The position numbers and the translations under genes were made by a program. The notes below the pieces were generated by a model. That model ran no database searches, was not told where the DNA came from, and saw nothing but the letters and a program-made list of their open reading frames with translations. DNA of 64,000 nucleotides from the NCBI GenBank assembly GCA_020086605.1, contig JACBWW010000016.1, forward strand, positions 18,499,096 to 18,563,095. Direction: 5' to 3'. Positions within the stretch are counted from its first letter, which is position 1, and every line of letters starts with the position of its first letter. Of the stretch, positions 13,491 through 27,960 are shown one piece after another. Origin of the DNA: Lanius collurio. Taxonomy: Eukaryota; Chordata; Aves; Passeriformes; Laniidae.

Positions 13491-16194
13491 TTTGGACCTT
13501 CTGATTTCAGGCAAAGCCTTGTGCAAAGCATATGTAGGACACTATTCTCCTTTGTTACGGAAAGTTTCCAGCATTTTGCATGATTCTGTTTTCGCTGAGA
13601 AAAGGAGAGGTAACACAAATGACAAATAGTTCTTTACCCTTTCCACTTCCCTACCTACCCTTTTGATTTATATGTATATACATGAAATCCTGAGTACATT
13701 ATGATAAGATATAATCTTGAATAATTGGATCTAAACACCTAAGACTGATGTAATCACAAGACTTCTATTCAGTTGGGTCTACAGCAATTACACCCAGTAA
13801 AACTGCTTAGTTTATATACATTTTATTCCTCTAAAGGCTTCTGTTCTTTAAAATCTCATTTTCACAGAGTTTGTATCAAACACAAGAAATGCTGCACACT
13901 TTACCATTTCAGAAAGACAGTGGATTTGAGGTCTTGCTCACTTTGCATTAGAAAGACTTATTGCCTGGTGAGCAGTCTCACCAGGACTCAGTTGTTTAAA
14001 TTTCAACATTAATGGATGAACTGAAACCTTAAAAAGTCAGTCTGTCTTTCTCTTGCACAAAGCTTATTGTCTAACTCACTTGGACTCCTGTGTTTGAAGG
14101 AATGGGGGTTGCTTTTTGACTTTTCTGAACTGACTAGTGTGGTTTTGACTGAGAAGCTAAGAATCCCAGCAACAAACTGCATCCATATAGTCTGAGCTGC
14201 CTGCTTTACTTCTTACAGAATGGGAGTATAAACTGGGCTATGGGAATCTAGGAAGTAGCCCACAATTCCTTTCATCTTGGAATAGAAAATTTCCTTCGAT
14301 AGTTTTAATTACAGTCAGGCAGACAATATGTTGCTGTTGGGTTTGGGGGTAATTCCACTTTAGAACAGATTTGCTTAATTGTTTCCATCAGAAGAAAACT
14401 TGAAAATATTTCTAGCTTTTAATTAGCAGGTTGGCAGCCTCACTTGTAACTCTTTCACAAATGATTCTGGATGTTGAGGCTTAGAATAAATCAATTTGAC
14501 ATGAGTGTGATGCACTCTGTAGAGCTCCTGACAGCCACGAGGTGTCTCTAGGAACTGTCCCAGAAGGGGTGTGAATCCTGGTTAACAAACAAGAAAAAAC
14601 TGAAATCTAATCTCTGCAGAAGCCTGATTTTTCTGTAATAAATGACTCCTAAAAGAGAGAGCATGATCTTGTCTATCAAATAACTGCGCAGTACTAGAAC
14701 CAGAGAAAATATATTTACAGAGTCAAAGAATGGTAAAACAAGGGACTACATCTGGAAGCACTAAAGGAAAACCTTAAATATGTTAGGAAAAAGTTCCAAC
14801 AGTGGAAGTCACTTAGACAAAGGAATACGTTGCTAGTTGAGAATGCATGAGGCAACGCTAGAAAGAGGTGCTTCAGAGATGAATTTTGAATTTTATCATA
14901 ACAACACTATTTGGCTGTGTCATCAAGAGCATTAAAACCCATGCTGATTCTCAGAACTTGAAATCTCATAATCCAAAACCTACGTCTGCATTTGGGCAGC
15001 AGCAAAGCACACAGCAAACGCCCTCTGCAGAGGGCAAGTGGTTAGGACCCAGAATACTGCTGAAATGTAGGAAACAGAGCCTTTATCAGGGAGAGGTCAT
15101 TGTCCTGATAGTCACTGTGTCCAAGGAATTAGCCACCATGGACTTTACTGACTGAATCTCCTGAACATTACTCTGTGTTGACCACTCAAATAGAAATAGG
15201 CATAACTGAAACAGAATGAGAACAGACAGAGAAATTGTTTAGAACCAAAGAGCAAAGCCAAACAAGAACTGCAAGCGGAGGCTAAACTTCTGACTCAAAA
15301 GCTGAACTAGGCAGCTCATCTCCTTAGTGACAAAAAGAAGACATTTCTTAGGAGGAAGGAAAAAGATGAACCCTCAAAGTCCAAATAATGACCACCTCTT
15401 CTATTTGTCTCTTCAAGTGAAAAAGTAAGTTGGTTGTCTGGTGAAAGCTGGGTCATCTGAGCTACAAAGAATGAAATCTGGAACTGCATGAGATGCAGAG
15501 CCAGTATTTATACTACAGCCTAGGTGGCTTCCATCTAACTGATTTTTATTTCTGAAATGAACTTCAAGCTAAGACAATGCAAGAGAGATCTCCTTGATGA
15601 AATGTTGAGGTGAGACTGCCATATCCTGCCTCCCACGTCATTCAGCTGTACTTCAAGAACTTCAATGACTGCACAGCACGACACTACTGATGTGAGCAGA
15701 GACCTGGCCTACTGCAAATCAGGTGAAATTAGACATTAAGTAAGCTGTAAAGCATTATTACTTTCCTGATGTCTGTAAAGAATTTTCTATATTCTACAGA
15801 GGTAAAGTCACCCTATCTCAAAGAACCTGCCAGTCAGTCATCGTGGAGCTACGTTAGAGATCTCCCACCAAGGAGGCACAGGAAGACTTTCTTCTCCCTT
15901 GGCAAATTCATCCAAAGCTGCTACAAGATTTCCACCTCTGCTGCTATCTACAGTTCAATGGGGAAAAACAATAATATCTTAATAAAAAGTTACAAATTCA
16001 GCCTTTTCTATCTTCAATGTGTTGTTGTTATGCACTAATAGCACAAAAATTTCTATTTGGGTCACTCACCAGATTGTTCTTTTGCTGATGAGACTCATGG
16101 GTTTTTCTAACTTCACTTTAAATTTGAAATTGAGACATTTCAAGGAACGTTTTCTTCCTCAAATACAAAAATTACATGAGCACTGTTTCTGTTT

Positions 16195-16211
16195 AAAAAA
16201 AAAAAAAAAAA
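16195..16211. repeat. poly-A homopolymer, 17 bases
   Basis: A pure A17 run in an otherwise ordinary AT-rich stretch. No LINE or SINE body was recognised upstream. Confidence 0.9.
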
Positions 16212-19200
16212 GCATTTTCCAAAAATAAATAGCTCTAATATCTTGCCCATCTTGCATGCAGAGAACTGAAACACGAAAGGCCACGTCAGGATTGTCTCTG
16301 AGGCCCCAGAAAACTCTTGCCTCCTGCTAATAGAGCTCGCCTGATAAGCTTGGAATACTGCATGTAGAGCCTACAGAGTCCAGCTGGCCTAGAATGCTTC
16401 ATGGATCATGGATAGGTATATCTCACATCTGGAGAATGAACAGAAGAAATAGTGAGGAGCTGCTGCTATTTCAGAGCCTCATATACCCACCTCGGCTCTG
16501 TCCCATCCCACAGCATTTTCAGACACTTCAAGTTTAATCTCCTGGACTCTGCATACTCCAGGCTGCATCCAGCTGCTGCTGTAGGAGCTCTGCAGTGTGT
16601 ACTGCACACTGGGCAGAGCAGCCACAGGAGGTGACAGGAGTCTGGCACAACTGTCCCTGTTTTCCATTCCCTCTGCCTTGCAGCGCTGTCCATTGCACCC
16701 CACTCCTGCATGTTGAATTGTCACTCAAGTCCTTGCTGTGAACTGGCTGCTCTGCCCTGCAGCAGATTCCAGGGGCAATGGTCCCACAGATCTAGTGGAG
16801 GCACCGTGGGATGAGAGGCGCCAGCAGAGCGTAAGGCACAGCCCAAGAGGAACCACAGAGCCTCAGTGGGGCTCACTGGCCACACCAAATGCCAACCTCT
16901 GCCTGGTGCAGAAGGCTCCCAAGAAAGGGCTGAAGTTTGAGCAAACACATGTGAACCAATGGCACCTCTTCCATTTGGACAAGCTGAGGTAGCCCAACAC
17001 AGCTTAAAACACGCTGTTCACTTCAATCCCCTGTGTTTCACAGACAACCTTTCGCTCTTCACAGACTCTTCATAAAGTGTCATGAGTTACCTGACAAATG
17101 CACAGGGCATGTGGGGCTCAACATTACTGTCTTCTCTCAAACCTGGGGTCCTGTTCAGGGCTGCCTGCCAAACTGGTGGATGAACCTGGGGACCCCTGAG
17201 GCAGATAAGCTCTTGTGAAGAGGAGAAGAACTGGACAAACAAGACCAAGGACATACTCTTCCATTGATCCCAAATGTGATAGGGAATTCAAAGGGCTTCA
17301 GACAAGAGGAAAGGCACATTTGATGAAATAGAACCAGTCTTTTTACTGTTATGGTAAGCACGATGGACAATAAAAGGCCTTGGAAGGCATTAACTCTACT
17401 TCACACTGGAGTGCTGTTAAAGCCAGCATGGCAAGAGACTATAACCCTGTAAACATATGTTGTGTATTAGATTCTGATCTGGCAGCTTGCCTTAATTTTG
17501 TTTTCTTAAGGCTCCAGCTAGTTCCAAATACACTTCCATGTTTGTGTTCCAACAAATGAGCAAAAGGCAGAATGCTTGAGCGACAGGGACACGGGAATTC
17601 ACTGGACTATAAGTCAGTTTAAAAAAAAAAGCCTCCATTAGTATTGGCACATCAGGCAGAGAATGACAAAAATATCAGCAAACTATTTTTTCTATCCCTT
17701 TCTCCAGGGTTTTTGGTTTTTTTCCAGTGTGGACTTCACAGCTGCTGAGAACTGTAACGATTTTAGTCTCTTCTATCTGAACTATCAACATGGACAGAAG
17801 TGACAAGAGAACACCTTTCCAAACAATTTTGTGATTCCCAACTCCTCACCAAAAAAGCAGCCCACAGAGCATCCTCTGAATAGCAATTAGCCTGGGTCCC
17901 TGTAGGTGCAGACGAAGAAATTCTTTCAAGAGGCATTTCAGACTGCTCAGGATTGAGAGTTCTGCTCATATAAACAAACACTGTTACAAGAGGCAAAGTT
18001 GATATGGATTTATGCAAGGAATGCATAGACTGAATAAGCAATTCAATAATTAATGGAGTTGACAGGCACTTTCTAATAGTACTCAAGTATGTGCAGACTG
18101 AATGGCTTCATATACAAGCTGAACCAAAGACAGTATTAATTTTTAACCTGTTTTATACCTAATCACTCAAATGAAGGAAACACATGCATTTTTTCCCTCT
18201 TGGGTATTAGTCCTGACCTCCCAAAGCCTGACTATTGGGACATAAATCCTTTGCACTTAGTACTATTGCACATAACAAACCTGCAGATGTCTTGTACAGG
18301 ATGATCTCTTTCTTAAAGACACTTTGAAGAATGAATTTTTGATTACTTTCTGAGTATTGATTACATCTTTTATGTCCCACAGCTTAAATGCAGCAGTTTT
18401 GCTCTTAACAACGAACTGAGAGCTTAGTTGTATGAGTTCAGGGAATTTCTGAAGAGCCCCTCTTGACTAAAAGGAAATTTCTTTTATTACTGGCTTCCAA
18501 ACCACTGCTTCTACAAGCCCAGCTGCAGAAACTAAAGATGCTTAGTAAGGTCTTGAGCAAAGCACTGCCCCACCTGGCAGGAGATGATGGTAATTTATTG
18601 TGCATGGAAGACATTGTGACATTCTGAACTGCACAGGGAAAAAAGAGCAGTAATATAACTGCTCCCACACAGGAATGAGATACTCAATGTTTTCTCAGGC
18701 TGGAACAAGCTCAGGGATGATGCCTTGATCTGTTTCACAACTTCACCCCTCTTAGGATCAGGAAACAGGCTTCTGATACATTTGGTTTATGTTCTCATAC
18801 CCTAGACAACAAAATAATCTTCTAAAGGCTATGTCCACAGAAACCACCTATGGAAACAAGATTTGGTTGGACTTTCCTTACCCCACACTCTCCCTCTCCT
18901 TTAGTGACAAAATCAAAAGCAAGACCAAGACAACCACTTTCTAAGGCCTCCATAAAGGCATTGAGAAAAGGGGCTGTATGGAAACACATTGTCTCCAGTC
19001 ATATTGAAACTACAGGTAATTGGAAAATACCTATTGAATGACCCCAGTTCTCCAGCAAGAGGTGGATGAACTGTCAAATGGAGTTAGATTTGAGGTGCTT
19101 CAGGCCCATTATTCTGTCCAGCTCAACAGCAGACGCCTAGGAAAGAATATATTAAATATATCCTCTATTAAAAGCCTTGTAGATGGGGCAGAGCTCTGGC

Positions 19201-19319
19201 AGCCTGCTGGGAACCCAGCAGCAAGTCAACTTGCTACGACTACTCAAACATCAAATGACACAGTGCTGCCTGCTAAGTGCCCCCCACTCCAACTCCAGCT
19301 GCAGCTGCCTTTGAAGAAA

Positions 19320-19615
19320 GGTGCAATGCCTTCTGCATAGATGTACACGCCGAATAAAGTCTTTTAAAGCACGTGAGAAAGAAAACTGTCATCAAAATGT
19401 ACCGAGCAATTACGGGTCGAAGGTTGAACTATTATTACTTCATGCCCTCCCATTCCCCTCCCCTCCAGGGTGGGAAGAAAGGGGGAGGATTATTCATTTG
19501 TATTCAAGCACTTCATTAATGTTTATAAGAGAATCCAAACATGCAAGCAAAACAAGGACGAAACACTCGCGCCAGACGTGTGATGCGATAAATGTCACTG
19601 GAACAAATATTTAGA
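19320..19615. promoter_or_regulatory. candidate conserved noncoding element (enhancer-like)
   Basis: This intronic stretch keeps 11 CpG dinucleotides within about 250 bases (19347-19585) although the surrounding DNA is CpG-poor. It contains a CACGTG E-box at about 19369, homeodomain-type ATTA/TTAATG cores and a palindromic-looking CGCGCC/ACGTG cluster. No open frame looks coding. CpG retention in AT-rich intron DNA is typical of constrained developmental enhancers. Without alignment to other birds this is inference only. Confidence 0.35.
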
Positions 19616-21651
19616 TCTGTTTACAGAGAGGCCTGTTAAGTCTTTTTTGAAAAGCTGTGCAGTGTTGTGGCTTGGTCTCTGCCTAGCAGCTCCAGCGTAA
19701 ACACATGGAAGATGGCTAAGTCTCTCTCTCTCATTTTGTTATGACATCTGGAAACCTAAGGAGGTCGGGAGAAGCCAACTGGCTGCCCTACTGTGATGTC
19801 TAGCTACAGGGTCTGCCTGTTGAATGATGGCAGGACATGCAAAGTGGAACTGCTGAGTTCTCCAGCCTGTGCCAGAATCAGTGGATTTTCAACACAATAA
19901 TCCCTCAGCAAAGGTTGTTGCAACACATAAGCCCTTGGTTCATTGCTAATGATGCAAGTCTATACTCTGTCATTTTTCAAGATCATTTGCATTTGAGAAA
20001 ATCAGTTCCATTAGGGCCTAAATAGCAAAGAGGGGTGGAGCCACTCTATTCACCAACAGATTAAGATGCATCCCACAGTCCCTTGCCCAAAGAGCTGTAT
20101 GTCCTGAAGTTCATAAACAGCGTGGACTTCTCCAGATGTCCCTTTCACATCACCATCTCATCAACTCTAGCCCCTGGGCATACAAATATTTCTTTTTCTA
20201 AGAGTACTAAATAAGCTTAAAGGTGTAAGAGAAATTTATAGATGGAAAAATCATAGTCTTAGCCCCAGATGCGGTAACGTATTTGGGGTATTTCAGCCCC
20301 TGAAGTCATGCCTCAGTTTCCAACACGTTACATAAGGCCTACAGGTATAAAATTGTCCATATTCTGTACACAAAGACTCAGGGTTCCTTATCCAGATGCC
20401 CAGCTTGCTTCCCTGCTGTTTGGATGGAATGGTGCTCAGGCCCTACAGATATACAGGACTCTGGAGAGTGACCCTCAAGTGGTGCTGGCTGAATCAAAAC
20501 ACTTTTAGTTTGAAACTTTCCTTCTGATTTAGTGAGTTTAGTTCACTTTTTTAATGGCATCAAAAATTCAACATGAAATCACAAGTAACTCTATCAGTCT
20601 GGTTTTTTTAGCCTGTCAAAATCACAAATAAATTAGGAGAATATTGACTAACATTTCTCTCTCATTCTCTGAATAAATTATTTGTCTACATGAAATTCCT
20701 TTCTGCATAAACCAGCAGGAAAGACAACTCTCCCAGTTTCAAGAGATGCAGTTTTGGGTTCCCAATACAAGGATTGCCAACTTGCTTGATTTGTTTTAAT
20801 GGGAACTACACTGAGCTTTGCCCCAGAGAACAGAGGAACAGGTGCCAAGTCTTTTGGATTCTCCATGGTTATATTCCAAGCTATACCCTCATGTCTAAGC
20901 ACTCTCAGGAAAACACACCCCTTCCTTCCCTGACTGATAGTGATGGATTACCGATGTGACAGTTGTTAAACTTGTTGTTGTTCCTAAATGTATATGAAGG
21001 TTGTGATACTTCATGTTTTAGAAGGACAGAAAAATTCATGCAAGCATCCAGCTGAACAGTAAATAAACATTGGTAGTCTCTACTGTGTAACAGGGATCAG
21101 TCTTTTCAGACTTAAGCATCCAAGACAATTTTTTTTTCTGCTAAATTTCTCCTTTCTGATTAGTGTCCTTGATTAATTCTCACAGAAAATGCATGACAGC
21201 TTAGTGGCTTGGTCTCAAACCATGGTCCCTTCCATGATGCTACATTTAGCTGCTATTCTCTGCTTTTGGTGTGTTTTACTGCACTTAATATACCAAACTC
21301 ATCAGGAGCACCAGGCCTCAAAATCTTGTCAGTAGCATGCCAAACATCCACAGGGAAGAGAGAGGAATCCCTTCCCCTACTCTTGTTTAGCTACCTCCTG
21401 CTTTGGAGCTAACCCCTGGGTTATTTACATTGCGTGACCTTGAGATAAATGGCATTTGGCAGGCCGCCGGGTGACTTTGTGTTTGAAATCAAACATTCTC
21501 AGTTTCTCCCACACTGACAATGGGAATAATTCCTGAATGCTTTTTTGGGGGTGCTTCTTCCCATCTCATTGCCTGCCATGAAGCTCTTTGGTAACTACGT
21601 CAGGGTTGGTGAACTTTAGCTTGACTTTCTTGTTAGACTCAAGTACCAAGT

Positions 21652-21702
21652 GGTGTGTGTGGTTTTCTTCAGTGGTTTGGTGTGTATGTGTGTGTGTATT
21701 TA
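21652..21702. repeat. imperfect (TG)n-rich tract
   Basis: GTGGTGTGTGTGG and GGTGTGTATGTGTGTGTGT lie close together, separated by a TTTTCTTCAGTGGTT spacer. This is a short, degenerate dinucleotide repeat. Confidence 0.7.
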
Positions 21703-24700
21703 CTCTTTGTCCCAGAGTGTCTGCACTGCTGGTATTAGAGCTACAATTGTTCTATATATAAAGCAAAGATCCCTTGAATGATCTGCCAAAGGCTTTATCT
21801 GTGAACAATCTTTGTCTGTACTTGCTTTGCCGTTAACCAGTTTTGACTCTACTCCATAATGGCTGGAGTTGCTTTGCCTTAACTGATATGTATCAAAGAG
21901 AACTGCTAAAATTAACTGCTCATGAACTGTGTCCAGGATGTTAGATTAACTCATGTGGAATCCTTCAGTGAACAAACTGATTTATGATGTGTTATGACAT
22001 TGTTATTTGATGTGTTGCACAACAACTCAATTTTAAAAAATGAAGAGCGCTCCATTAATAAGAGATAAATCTTTCCAATGTAATTCAAATGAATCTGCAA
22101 CAACTTTAGAGAGAGTGTGATAAGGGATCTTTGTGTGGGTTTAGTGATTGTGTTTTGCATTCTTAGGAATATCTTCCACTAGGATCTCTTTGTCAGTAAT
22201 GACAAAACCCATCCAAAATATGCCAAAACACAACACCTTTTGGGAGACTGTAGCTCTCTGTATTTCCTAAAATAGAGAAGGCTACTACTACAAGTGATTC
22301 CCAACAACTTCCAGCTTTGAGAATGTGCAAGTGGATCAATGATGCCTTCTTTCCACTTCCACATTTTGCTGAAGCCCCTACAGGGAACATCTGTTCCAAG
22401 CTTATCCAGCCATAGTTAACACACTGCAAGTGCTCAGAACAGTCAGTTTCACTTTCAGGCTAAAAACCCACCTTTATATATTTAGATATAGAGTATTATT
22501 TTAAGCATGCTCTATTCCATTACTGGAACATGAACCAGTGCAAATGCTGACCTTAAATTACGAAGTTTCTAGAGTGTGTTTCAGATGGCTACATGTTAAA
22601 GGCTCAGATCTCTCTGGATACCCAGTTTCAACAAAAATGCCTTTGAAAACAAGCTTGAGTTATAGACTGTACAGTATGTCTCATTTCACAGCCAAGCCAC
22701 TCAAGTTAATAAAGAAAATCCTCTCTGGCCTCACACAATTAGCTGGATAAAAAGCTGGTCACTGCCAGTCTGCAGACAGGGACAAGCTGATCCATAAAGC
22801 TGGACAGTGTTTCATGCCTGCAAAAGCCTCTGAACTTCATCTTGCCACCAAAACACCTGGATTATTTCAGGATAGTATAACCTGATCTCATGGACTGATG
22901 AGGTATTTTCTTGCTGCTATTCTGTAAATGGAAAGGAGAAATGCTGAAGGAGCTGAACTGCATCCCAGTTGTTCAAAGGCTCAGCCATGTAAGAATTGGT
23001 TTGGCCATACCTTTGTATCAGAAACTTGACTTTGTTCAGTTATGGGTGTGAGTTATCTTCTCCAATAGGCAAATAATGAGCTTTTTTGAGAATGTTCTTT
23101 CTAGCTTTTTCCTGTATTAATCAGGAAATTCATTATGAGAAAGAAGGGCTTTTTGTATCATTAACTCTTATAAAAACAGCATTTTTAGGCCCTTTAGCAT
23201 ACTTGCACCTCTCCTGCATCTGTGATATCCCAAAAATAAAGAATTACCTCAGCAGCAAACCACAAACTTATGATCCCATTTGATGCCCAGTATGTCAGGA
23301 CCAGTTCCTCTCCTGGTGTAAGGCTTAACATTTTCACAATTAATAGTGCTGTGATGATTTTACCAGTACTTTAGAACCACTGGGACGTCCCATCACACTT
23401 CTTTCTGGAATAACATTTATCTCAGTGATCATTTCTAAAACTGTGAATCAATCACATGCCAGGAATACAAAAACCTTCAAAAATTTGGGCAAATCATGCT
23501 TTTACCCTCTCCCCCTCTGCTGACTCTGCAAAGTCCTGCACTGTGAGCATTTGGTCTCACATTTAAATAAATATTCCCCATCACTATTATGCTGTCACTT
23601 GTAATAGGAAAAGGCTGCAAGAAATCAAAGGAAAGCTAAATTTGTGCAGTGGCAGAAAGCGTACAGAGAATAATCAGTCTTCATTGTGATTGTTAACAAA
23701 AGTGAGGAAGCCTAATGGAGACCTTGGATTTAGTACAGTCTCTAAAATATTGAGGGGATACTTTCAAGACACAGAACCACCTACTTGAAATAAATACTTT
23801 TCCTGTGCTCCTCGTAACTTGACTTTTATTAAAATGGAAAGAGGTTAGAAAATAACTGCAAGATTTGTTTCCTTTCACTCACTCCTTGGCTCACTAAGGG
23901 AGTCTGATGAATACTGCTTTGCTCTATGAAGGCAGCTTCTTCTCCATTTTATGTACAGGAGATACCTGTGTTACCCAGCAAGTGCCCCAACACAAGAGTT
24001 AGGGTACAAGCAGCAAGTTTAATTAAATCTGGGGAAAACAAAAAGCATTTACTGCTATTTTCTTAATTATGTTGATAGAGCTAACCTGCTGCCTATGACT
24101 GATTTCCTAGCTTTTTGCCCCATCTTGCCTAACTCCTATTTTGCAGGGATACCCAAATATGAAGAACCTCTGGACTGGAATTCACATGGAAGGCTTCATA
24201 ACTTCCAACTATCTGAGCCTAGGAACAGAAGAAATCAGAACAGTTTCCTCTTCTTTTTTTTACAATCCTTTCTCTGTGTGCTACTTGGAGTTTCTGGGAA
24301 TGGTTCAGTGTTACCCCTGGCTTCAAGGGACACTCTGGAATGGGTACAACACACAACATTTGATCTCTCACTTCTAACATTGCTACCCATCAGCACGGGC
24401 TGCAATCCTCATTTTGAATAAGTCAGGAATAAAACTTGCTTTTGACATCTGCAAGACTCTTCAACCCCTCAGTGCTGTTGCAGTGCCTGGACAGAGGTGA
24501 TCAGCAGTGGTCCACTGATAATAAATCTAATTACAATATTTCAGGGAGGATGATTTCTTCAGGTATAACTGGCCTATGGGAGTCTATGCATGATGAGAAA
24601 TGGGGTGTCCAGAACTATGCTAAATGAACCTCAGAGTGGAAAATCTTGGGCCTTTGATCTCAATCAAACTAAAAATAATTTTGCTAATGAGCTTCCTCAA

Positions 24701-24879
24701 GTCATACAACATCCATTTCAATATGCTGAGCACATGGTTCTAATTTACAGTTTTTACCAACCTTCATTTATATTGTGCTAGAAATTCTGAAATTACTTGC
24801 ACCAGAAGCTCTAAAATACTGGAAATCCAAATGTGAAGGACTGCTGTTGGAATAACTTAGTGACAAAAGCAGTAGACAT

Positions 24880-24962
24880 GAGTGTGAATTCCTGCTTGAG
24901 CTTCTGACAGGTATTAAACAGGTCACCTTTCCTTCTCTGTGCCTTTAAATATCAATTAGATC
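24880..24962 (+). mobile_element. possible MIR-like fragment
   Basis: GTGTGAATTCCTGCTTGAGCTTCTGAC followed by AACAGGTCACCTTTCCTTCTCTGTGCCTTTAAATATCAATTAG follows the forward MIR order (TCGAATCCCGGCTCTGCCACTTAC ... GTTACTTAACCTCTCTGTGCCTCAGTTTCCTCATCTG). It is highly diverged. Confidence 0.4.
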
Positions 24963-27284
24963 CAATAAACAGTAACAATAATACAAGGTAGCTTGAGCAC
25001 CAGAAAAAGCAAATCCATGGAGATGTTGAGACACCCTAAGTACCAGCTGTTGTGATGGATACAACCAGTCTTACAGTGTAGTTGCATGTCTGCCCCTACT
25101 CCGTAGAGAACATAGTCTTGCTCCAATCCCAGCCCAAGAACTGAGGTATTAAGTTCAAACACTGGTATCTGCAGTTTTAAGCTCTGCAGGCACCAGTTTA
25201 ATTTCTGTGTCTCAAGCAAGCTGCAAACTAATGCTTTTTGGGTTACAGAAAGAGTATTAAGTTCACAAATTGCTGCAATGTTCAGAAATAAATGTCTTAG
25301 TAATTACAACCTAGAAATAATTTGAGAGCTTCACAAAGATACTGAAATTTTGTCATCAACTCACAGTGCTTTCTGCAGATTTAAAGGATAGTGGCATCGA
25401 GCATCTGTACTGGTTGTCTGCTTGGAAGAGGGATTTGGTAAAGTATGAGAACACCAGGTAGGTAAGTTTACCTGCAAAATGGGGCTCTCCTACCACTGAC
25501 CCTTGAAAGTTAAAAACAATAAAGTTTCTAAAACACCAGTCATTGCTGAAAATCTCCATTTTTGTGCTACAACCTAAACACTGTGCTCTGGAGAAGTCAG
25601 TTTATGACTGTAAGCTTTAAGTTTCATCCAAGCAGGCAGGGAACCTCACTAATAGGACCAAAAGATGAAAGAAATCCCACCAAGTTCACATGGCTCAATC
25701 AGTAACACTGTGATTTCTTCTGCCTTTTACCTGTCTCATCACTCCTCATGACAGAGAAAAGATTAATAAGGGTTTGCAGTGTAAAGACTAGTACAGGGGA
25801 AACTTGTTATTTTACAGTATGTCCTTCTGAAGTCCCTAAATATGCTTTGCCAGGAGCCCTGCCACTGATCTCTCTGCAGGAGTGCAAGGTGAGTGAGTGC
25901 CCTTGCTTAAGATCATTTCTGGCCTTTGCAATCCAGGAACCTCTGACTCACCTGAATGATGTGGGCTGGCTTTATAACGTGGATTGCTACTCACTAGGGA
26001 GCTGAGGGGAGGCTGTTAAAGACTTTCTGAGGACTGTAGCTTGCACTATACTTGAAGTTGAGGTTTTTAAGGTCAATGGTTCATTCTGTTTATGAGTAAA
26101 GCACTCTGGGACTGGAGGAGGATCCTGATTGCTGCTGCAACAGCATCACAAAGTGACAGCGAATAAGAAACAGACTGAAAATCACTGTGAAAATACCATT
26201 TACCAAACAGAGGCTTTTGCACCCACTGGGTGAGCAGCTCCGAGGCGGCAAACACGCACAGAAAAAATGGCACAATTCTGCTATTTGACTTCTATACAGT
26301 GGTAATGTTAAACTGCCTCAAGTACAGTAGGGACTCCCTTGAGTGTCAGACTGCTTTCTAGGGATTCTTCCCTTTCAAGGCCCACCTTAAAAAGATACAA
26401 TTCCTGCCTCATACCAATCACAAGCAGCACCCATAGTTTTGCAAACAAATCAACCAGCAGAATCCTCCAGACCTGCTCGTGGGAGGCAGGTACACCTGTG
26501 GAGGTGCCTTCCAACACACACCTGCCTTGGGTTTGGATGTTACCAAGGGAGGTGTGAAGGATCAGAGGGAAAGGGAAGGCTCGTACTTGACCTGTTGTAC
26601 AAACACTTCTGGCAGTTATATACACAATAAATACACAAGATGAATTGCCAGCTGCCCCTCAAGCCATCATTAATGACTGGCTGCTTGCTTAATAGGCACC
26701 AAATGCCTGGGTGAGCCTTCCAAAGGGCTGTGGGGCAGGAGCACACAGTCACTGGCTGTGCAGAGCAACACCTACAGGTGGGTGCAGCTATAAAATGTCA
26801 GCTGCTGATCCTTTCAGGTGTTACTGCCACTACTGAGTTTTAATACTTGCATAGTTTCATCCTCAACAGTTCCCCTGGTGAAGACATAAAGCAGCTCCCA
26901 CAAGTATTTAAAAGGAGTTAAATGGAAGGATTTCTATTTTTGCTGTATAAATTGCTACCCTGAGGTTAATTTTGCTGGGGGAATTTGTTTACCCTGGTGC
27001 ACAAGAGGGTGAAGGGAGTGATAGCTTAACAAAAGCCAGCAAGCTGAAAACTATGTGCACTATGTATAGCAATGTGTAATCAAACCCTTTAATAACATTT
27101 CTTTCCCAAACATTCAGCAATCAAAACAGGTGATGCTGCTTTTGATGACTCCTGCTCTCTTCATGAAGCCTGAAATTCTCTAAAAGCAAGAAGGTGCCAT
27201 TTCTACAAGGCAAAAGTCACTTTTATTTCAAAAATTTTAAAAAATAACAGTAATACTCCCTTATATAAACTATATGGACCATCA

Positions 27285-27960
27285 AAAGTCAGCTAGCTCC
27301 GAAACGGAACCCTTTAACTCGATTTAGAAAACTATGATCCCAGATCTTTCACTGTAACAAACAAGTAAATTTCTCTTGAAGTCAGTTACACCGGTCCTGT
27401 CAGCTCAGAGAATCTCAGCTTCGTGATCACAGAAATGTTTAGTTTTTCAAGGGGACAGGGCAGATTGAGCAGAGAGTGCAGGACGTGGCCCTGTCTGTAT
27501 ATCACTGTGTGTATTACTGTTTTGCCACTGAAGGTCCAGCTTCGAGGCTGCAGAGCTGTCAGTGACCAAACATGATGGACCACCCATCGGCCTTTTATTA
27601 ACCAGCACTTGTTCCCCCCTCTAATCCTATCACCAGAGTAATCAAAGCTGCCATGTCCTAGGGTTTGATGGAACAGCAGGACCTGGGAAATGAAGACTGA
27701 TTTTGTTAACAAAGTCATTCCTGCCCCATGATTGCTGTCTCATTGGTAGAAAGCGGGGAGATGAGGTTTATTTGTGCAGAGAATGAGGCGGCAAAGAAAT
27801 GAAAGGGGGAGAATGGTGAAGTGTGAAGTTTAATCTGGCACAGTCTGAGGCTTCTTTCTTTGAGGCGGTCTCTGATCCAATCAACACTGGTTTGATATTT
27901 AACATCTCCCCCTGCAGTCGGAAATGATAGCAGCCGGAGAAGACCAGAGTCGGGGCTTCC
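27285..27960. promoter_or_regulatory. candidate conserved noncoding element (enhancer-like)
   Basis: A further CpG-retaining stretch lies about 4 kb downstream of the exon in the presumed intron. It contains at least a dozen CpG sites, ACCGGT at about 27391, GTGATCAC-like and CTAATCC (bicoid-type) motifs, an ATCAAAG TCF/LEF-type site at 27641-27647, and CCAATCA at about 27876. The frames are short and unlike known proteins. Intronic enhancers are expected around a developmental Wnt regulator, but the call rests on composition and motifs alone. Confidence 0.35.

Larger units (their letters stand above)
13491..27284. other. noncoding DNA, presumed TRABD2B intron, middle part
   Basis: Mostly AT-rich unique sequence. 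Apart from the enhancer-like stretch at 19.3-19.6 kb, the TG-rich tract at 21.65 kb, the A17 run at 16.2 kb and a weak MIR-like piece at 24.9 kb, nothing specific is seen. A short GC-rich patch (about 16.5-16.95 kb) holds a hairpin at 16593-16611 but no credible exon. Confidence 0.6.
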
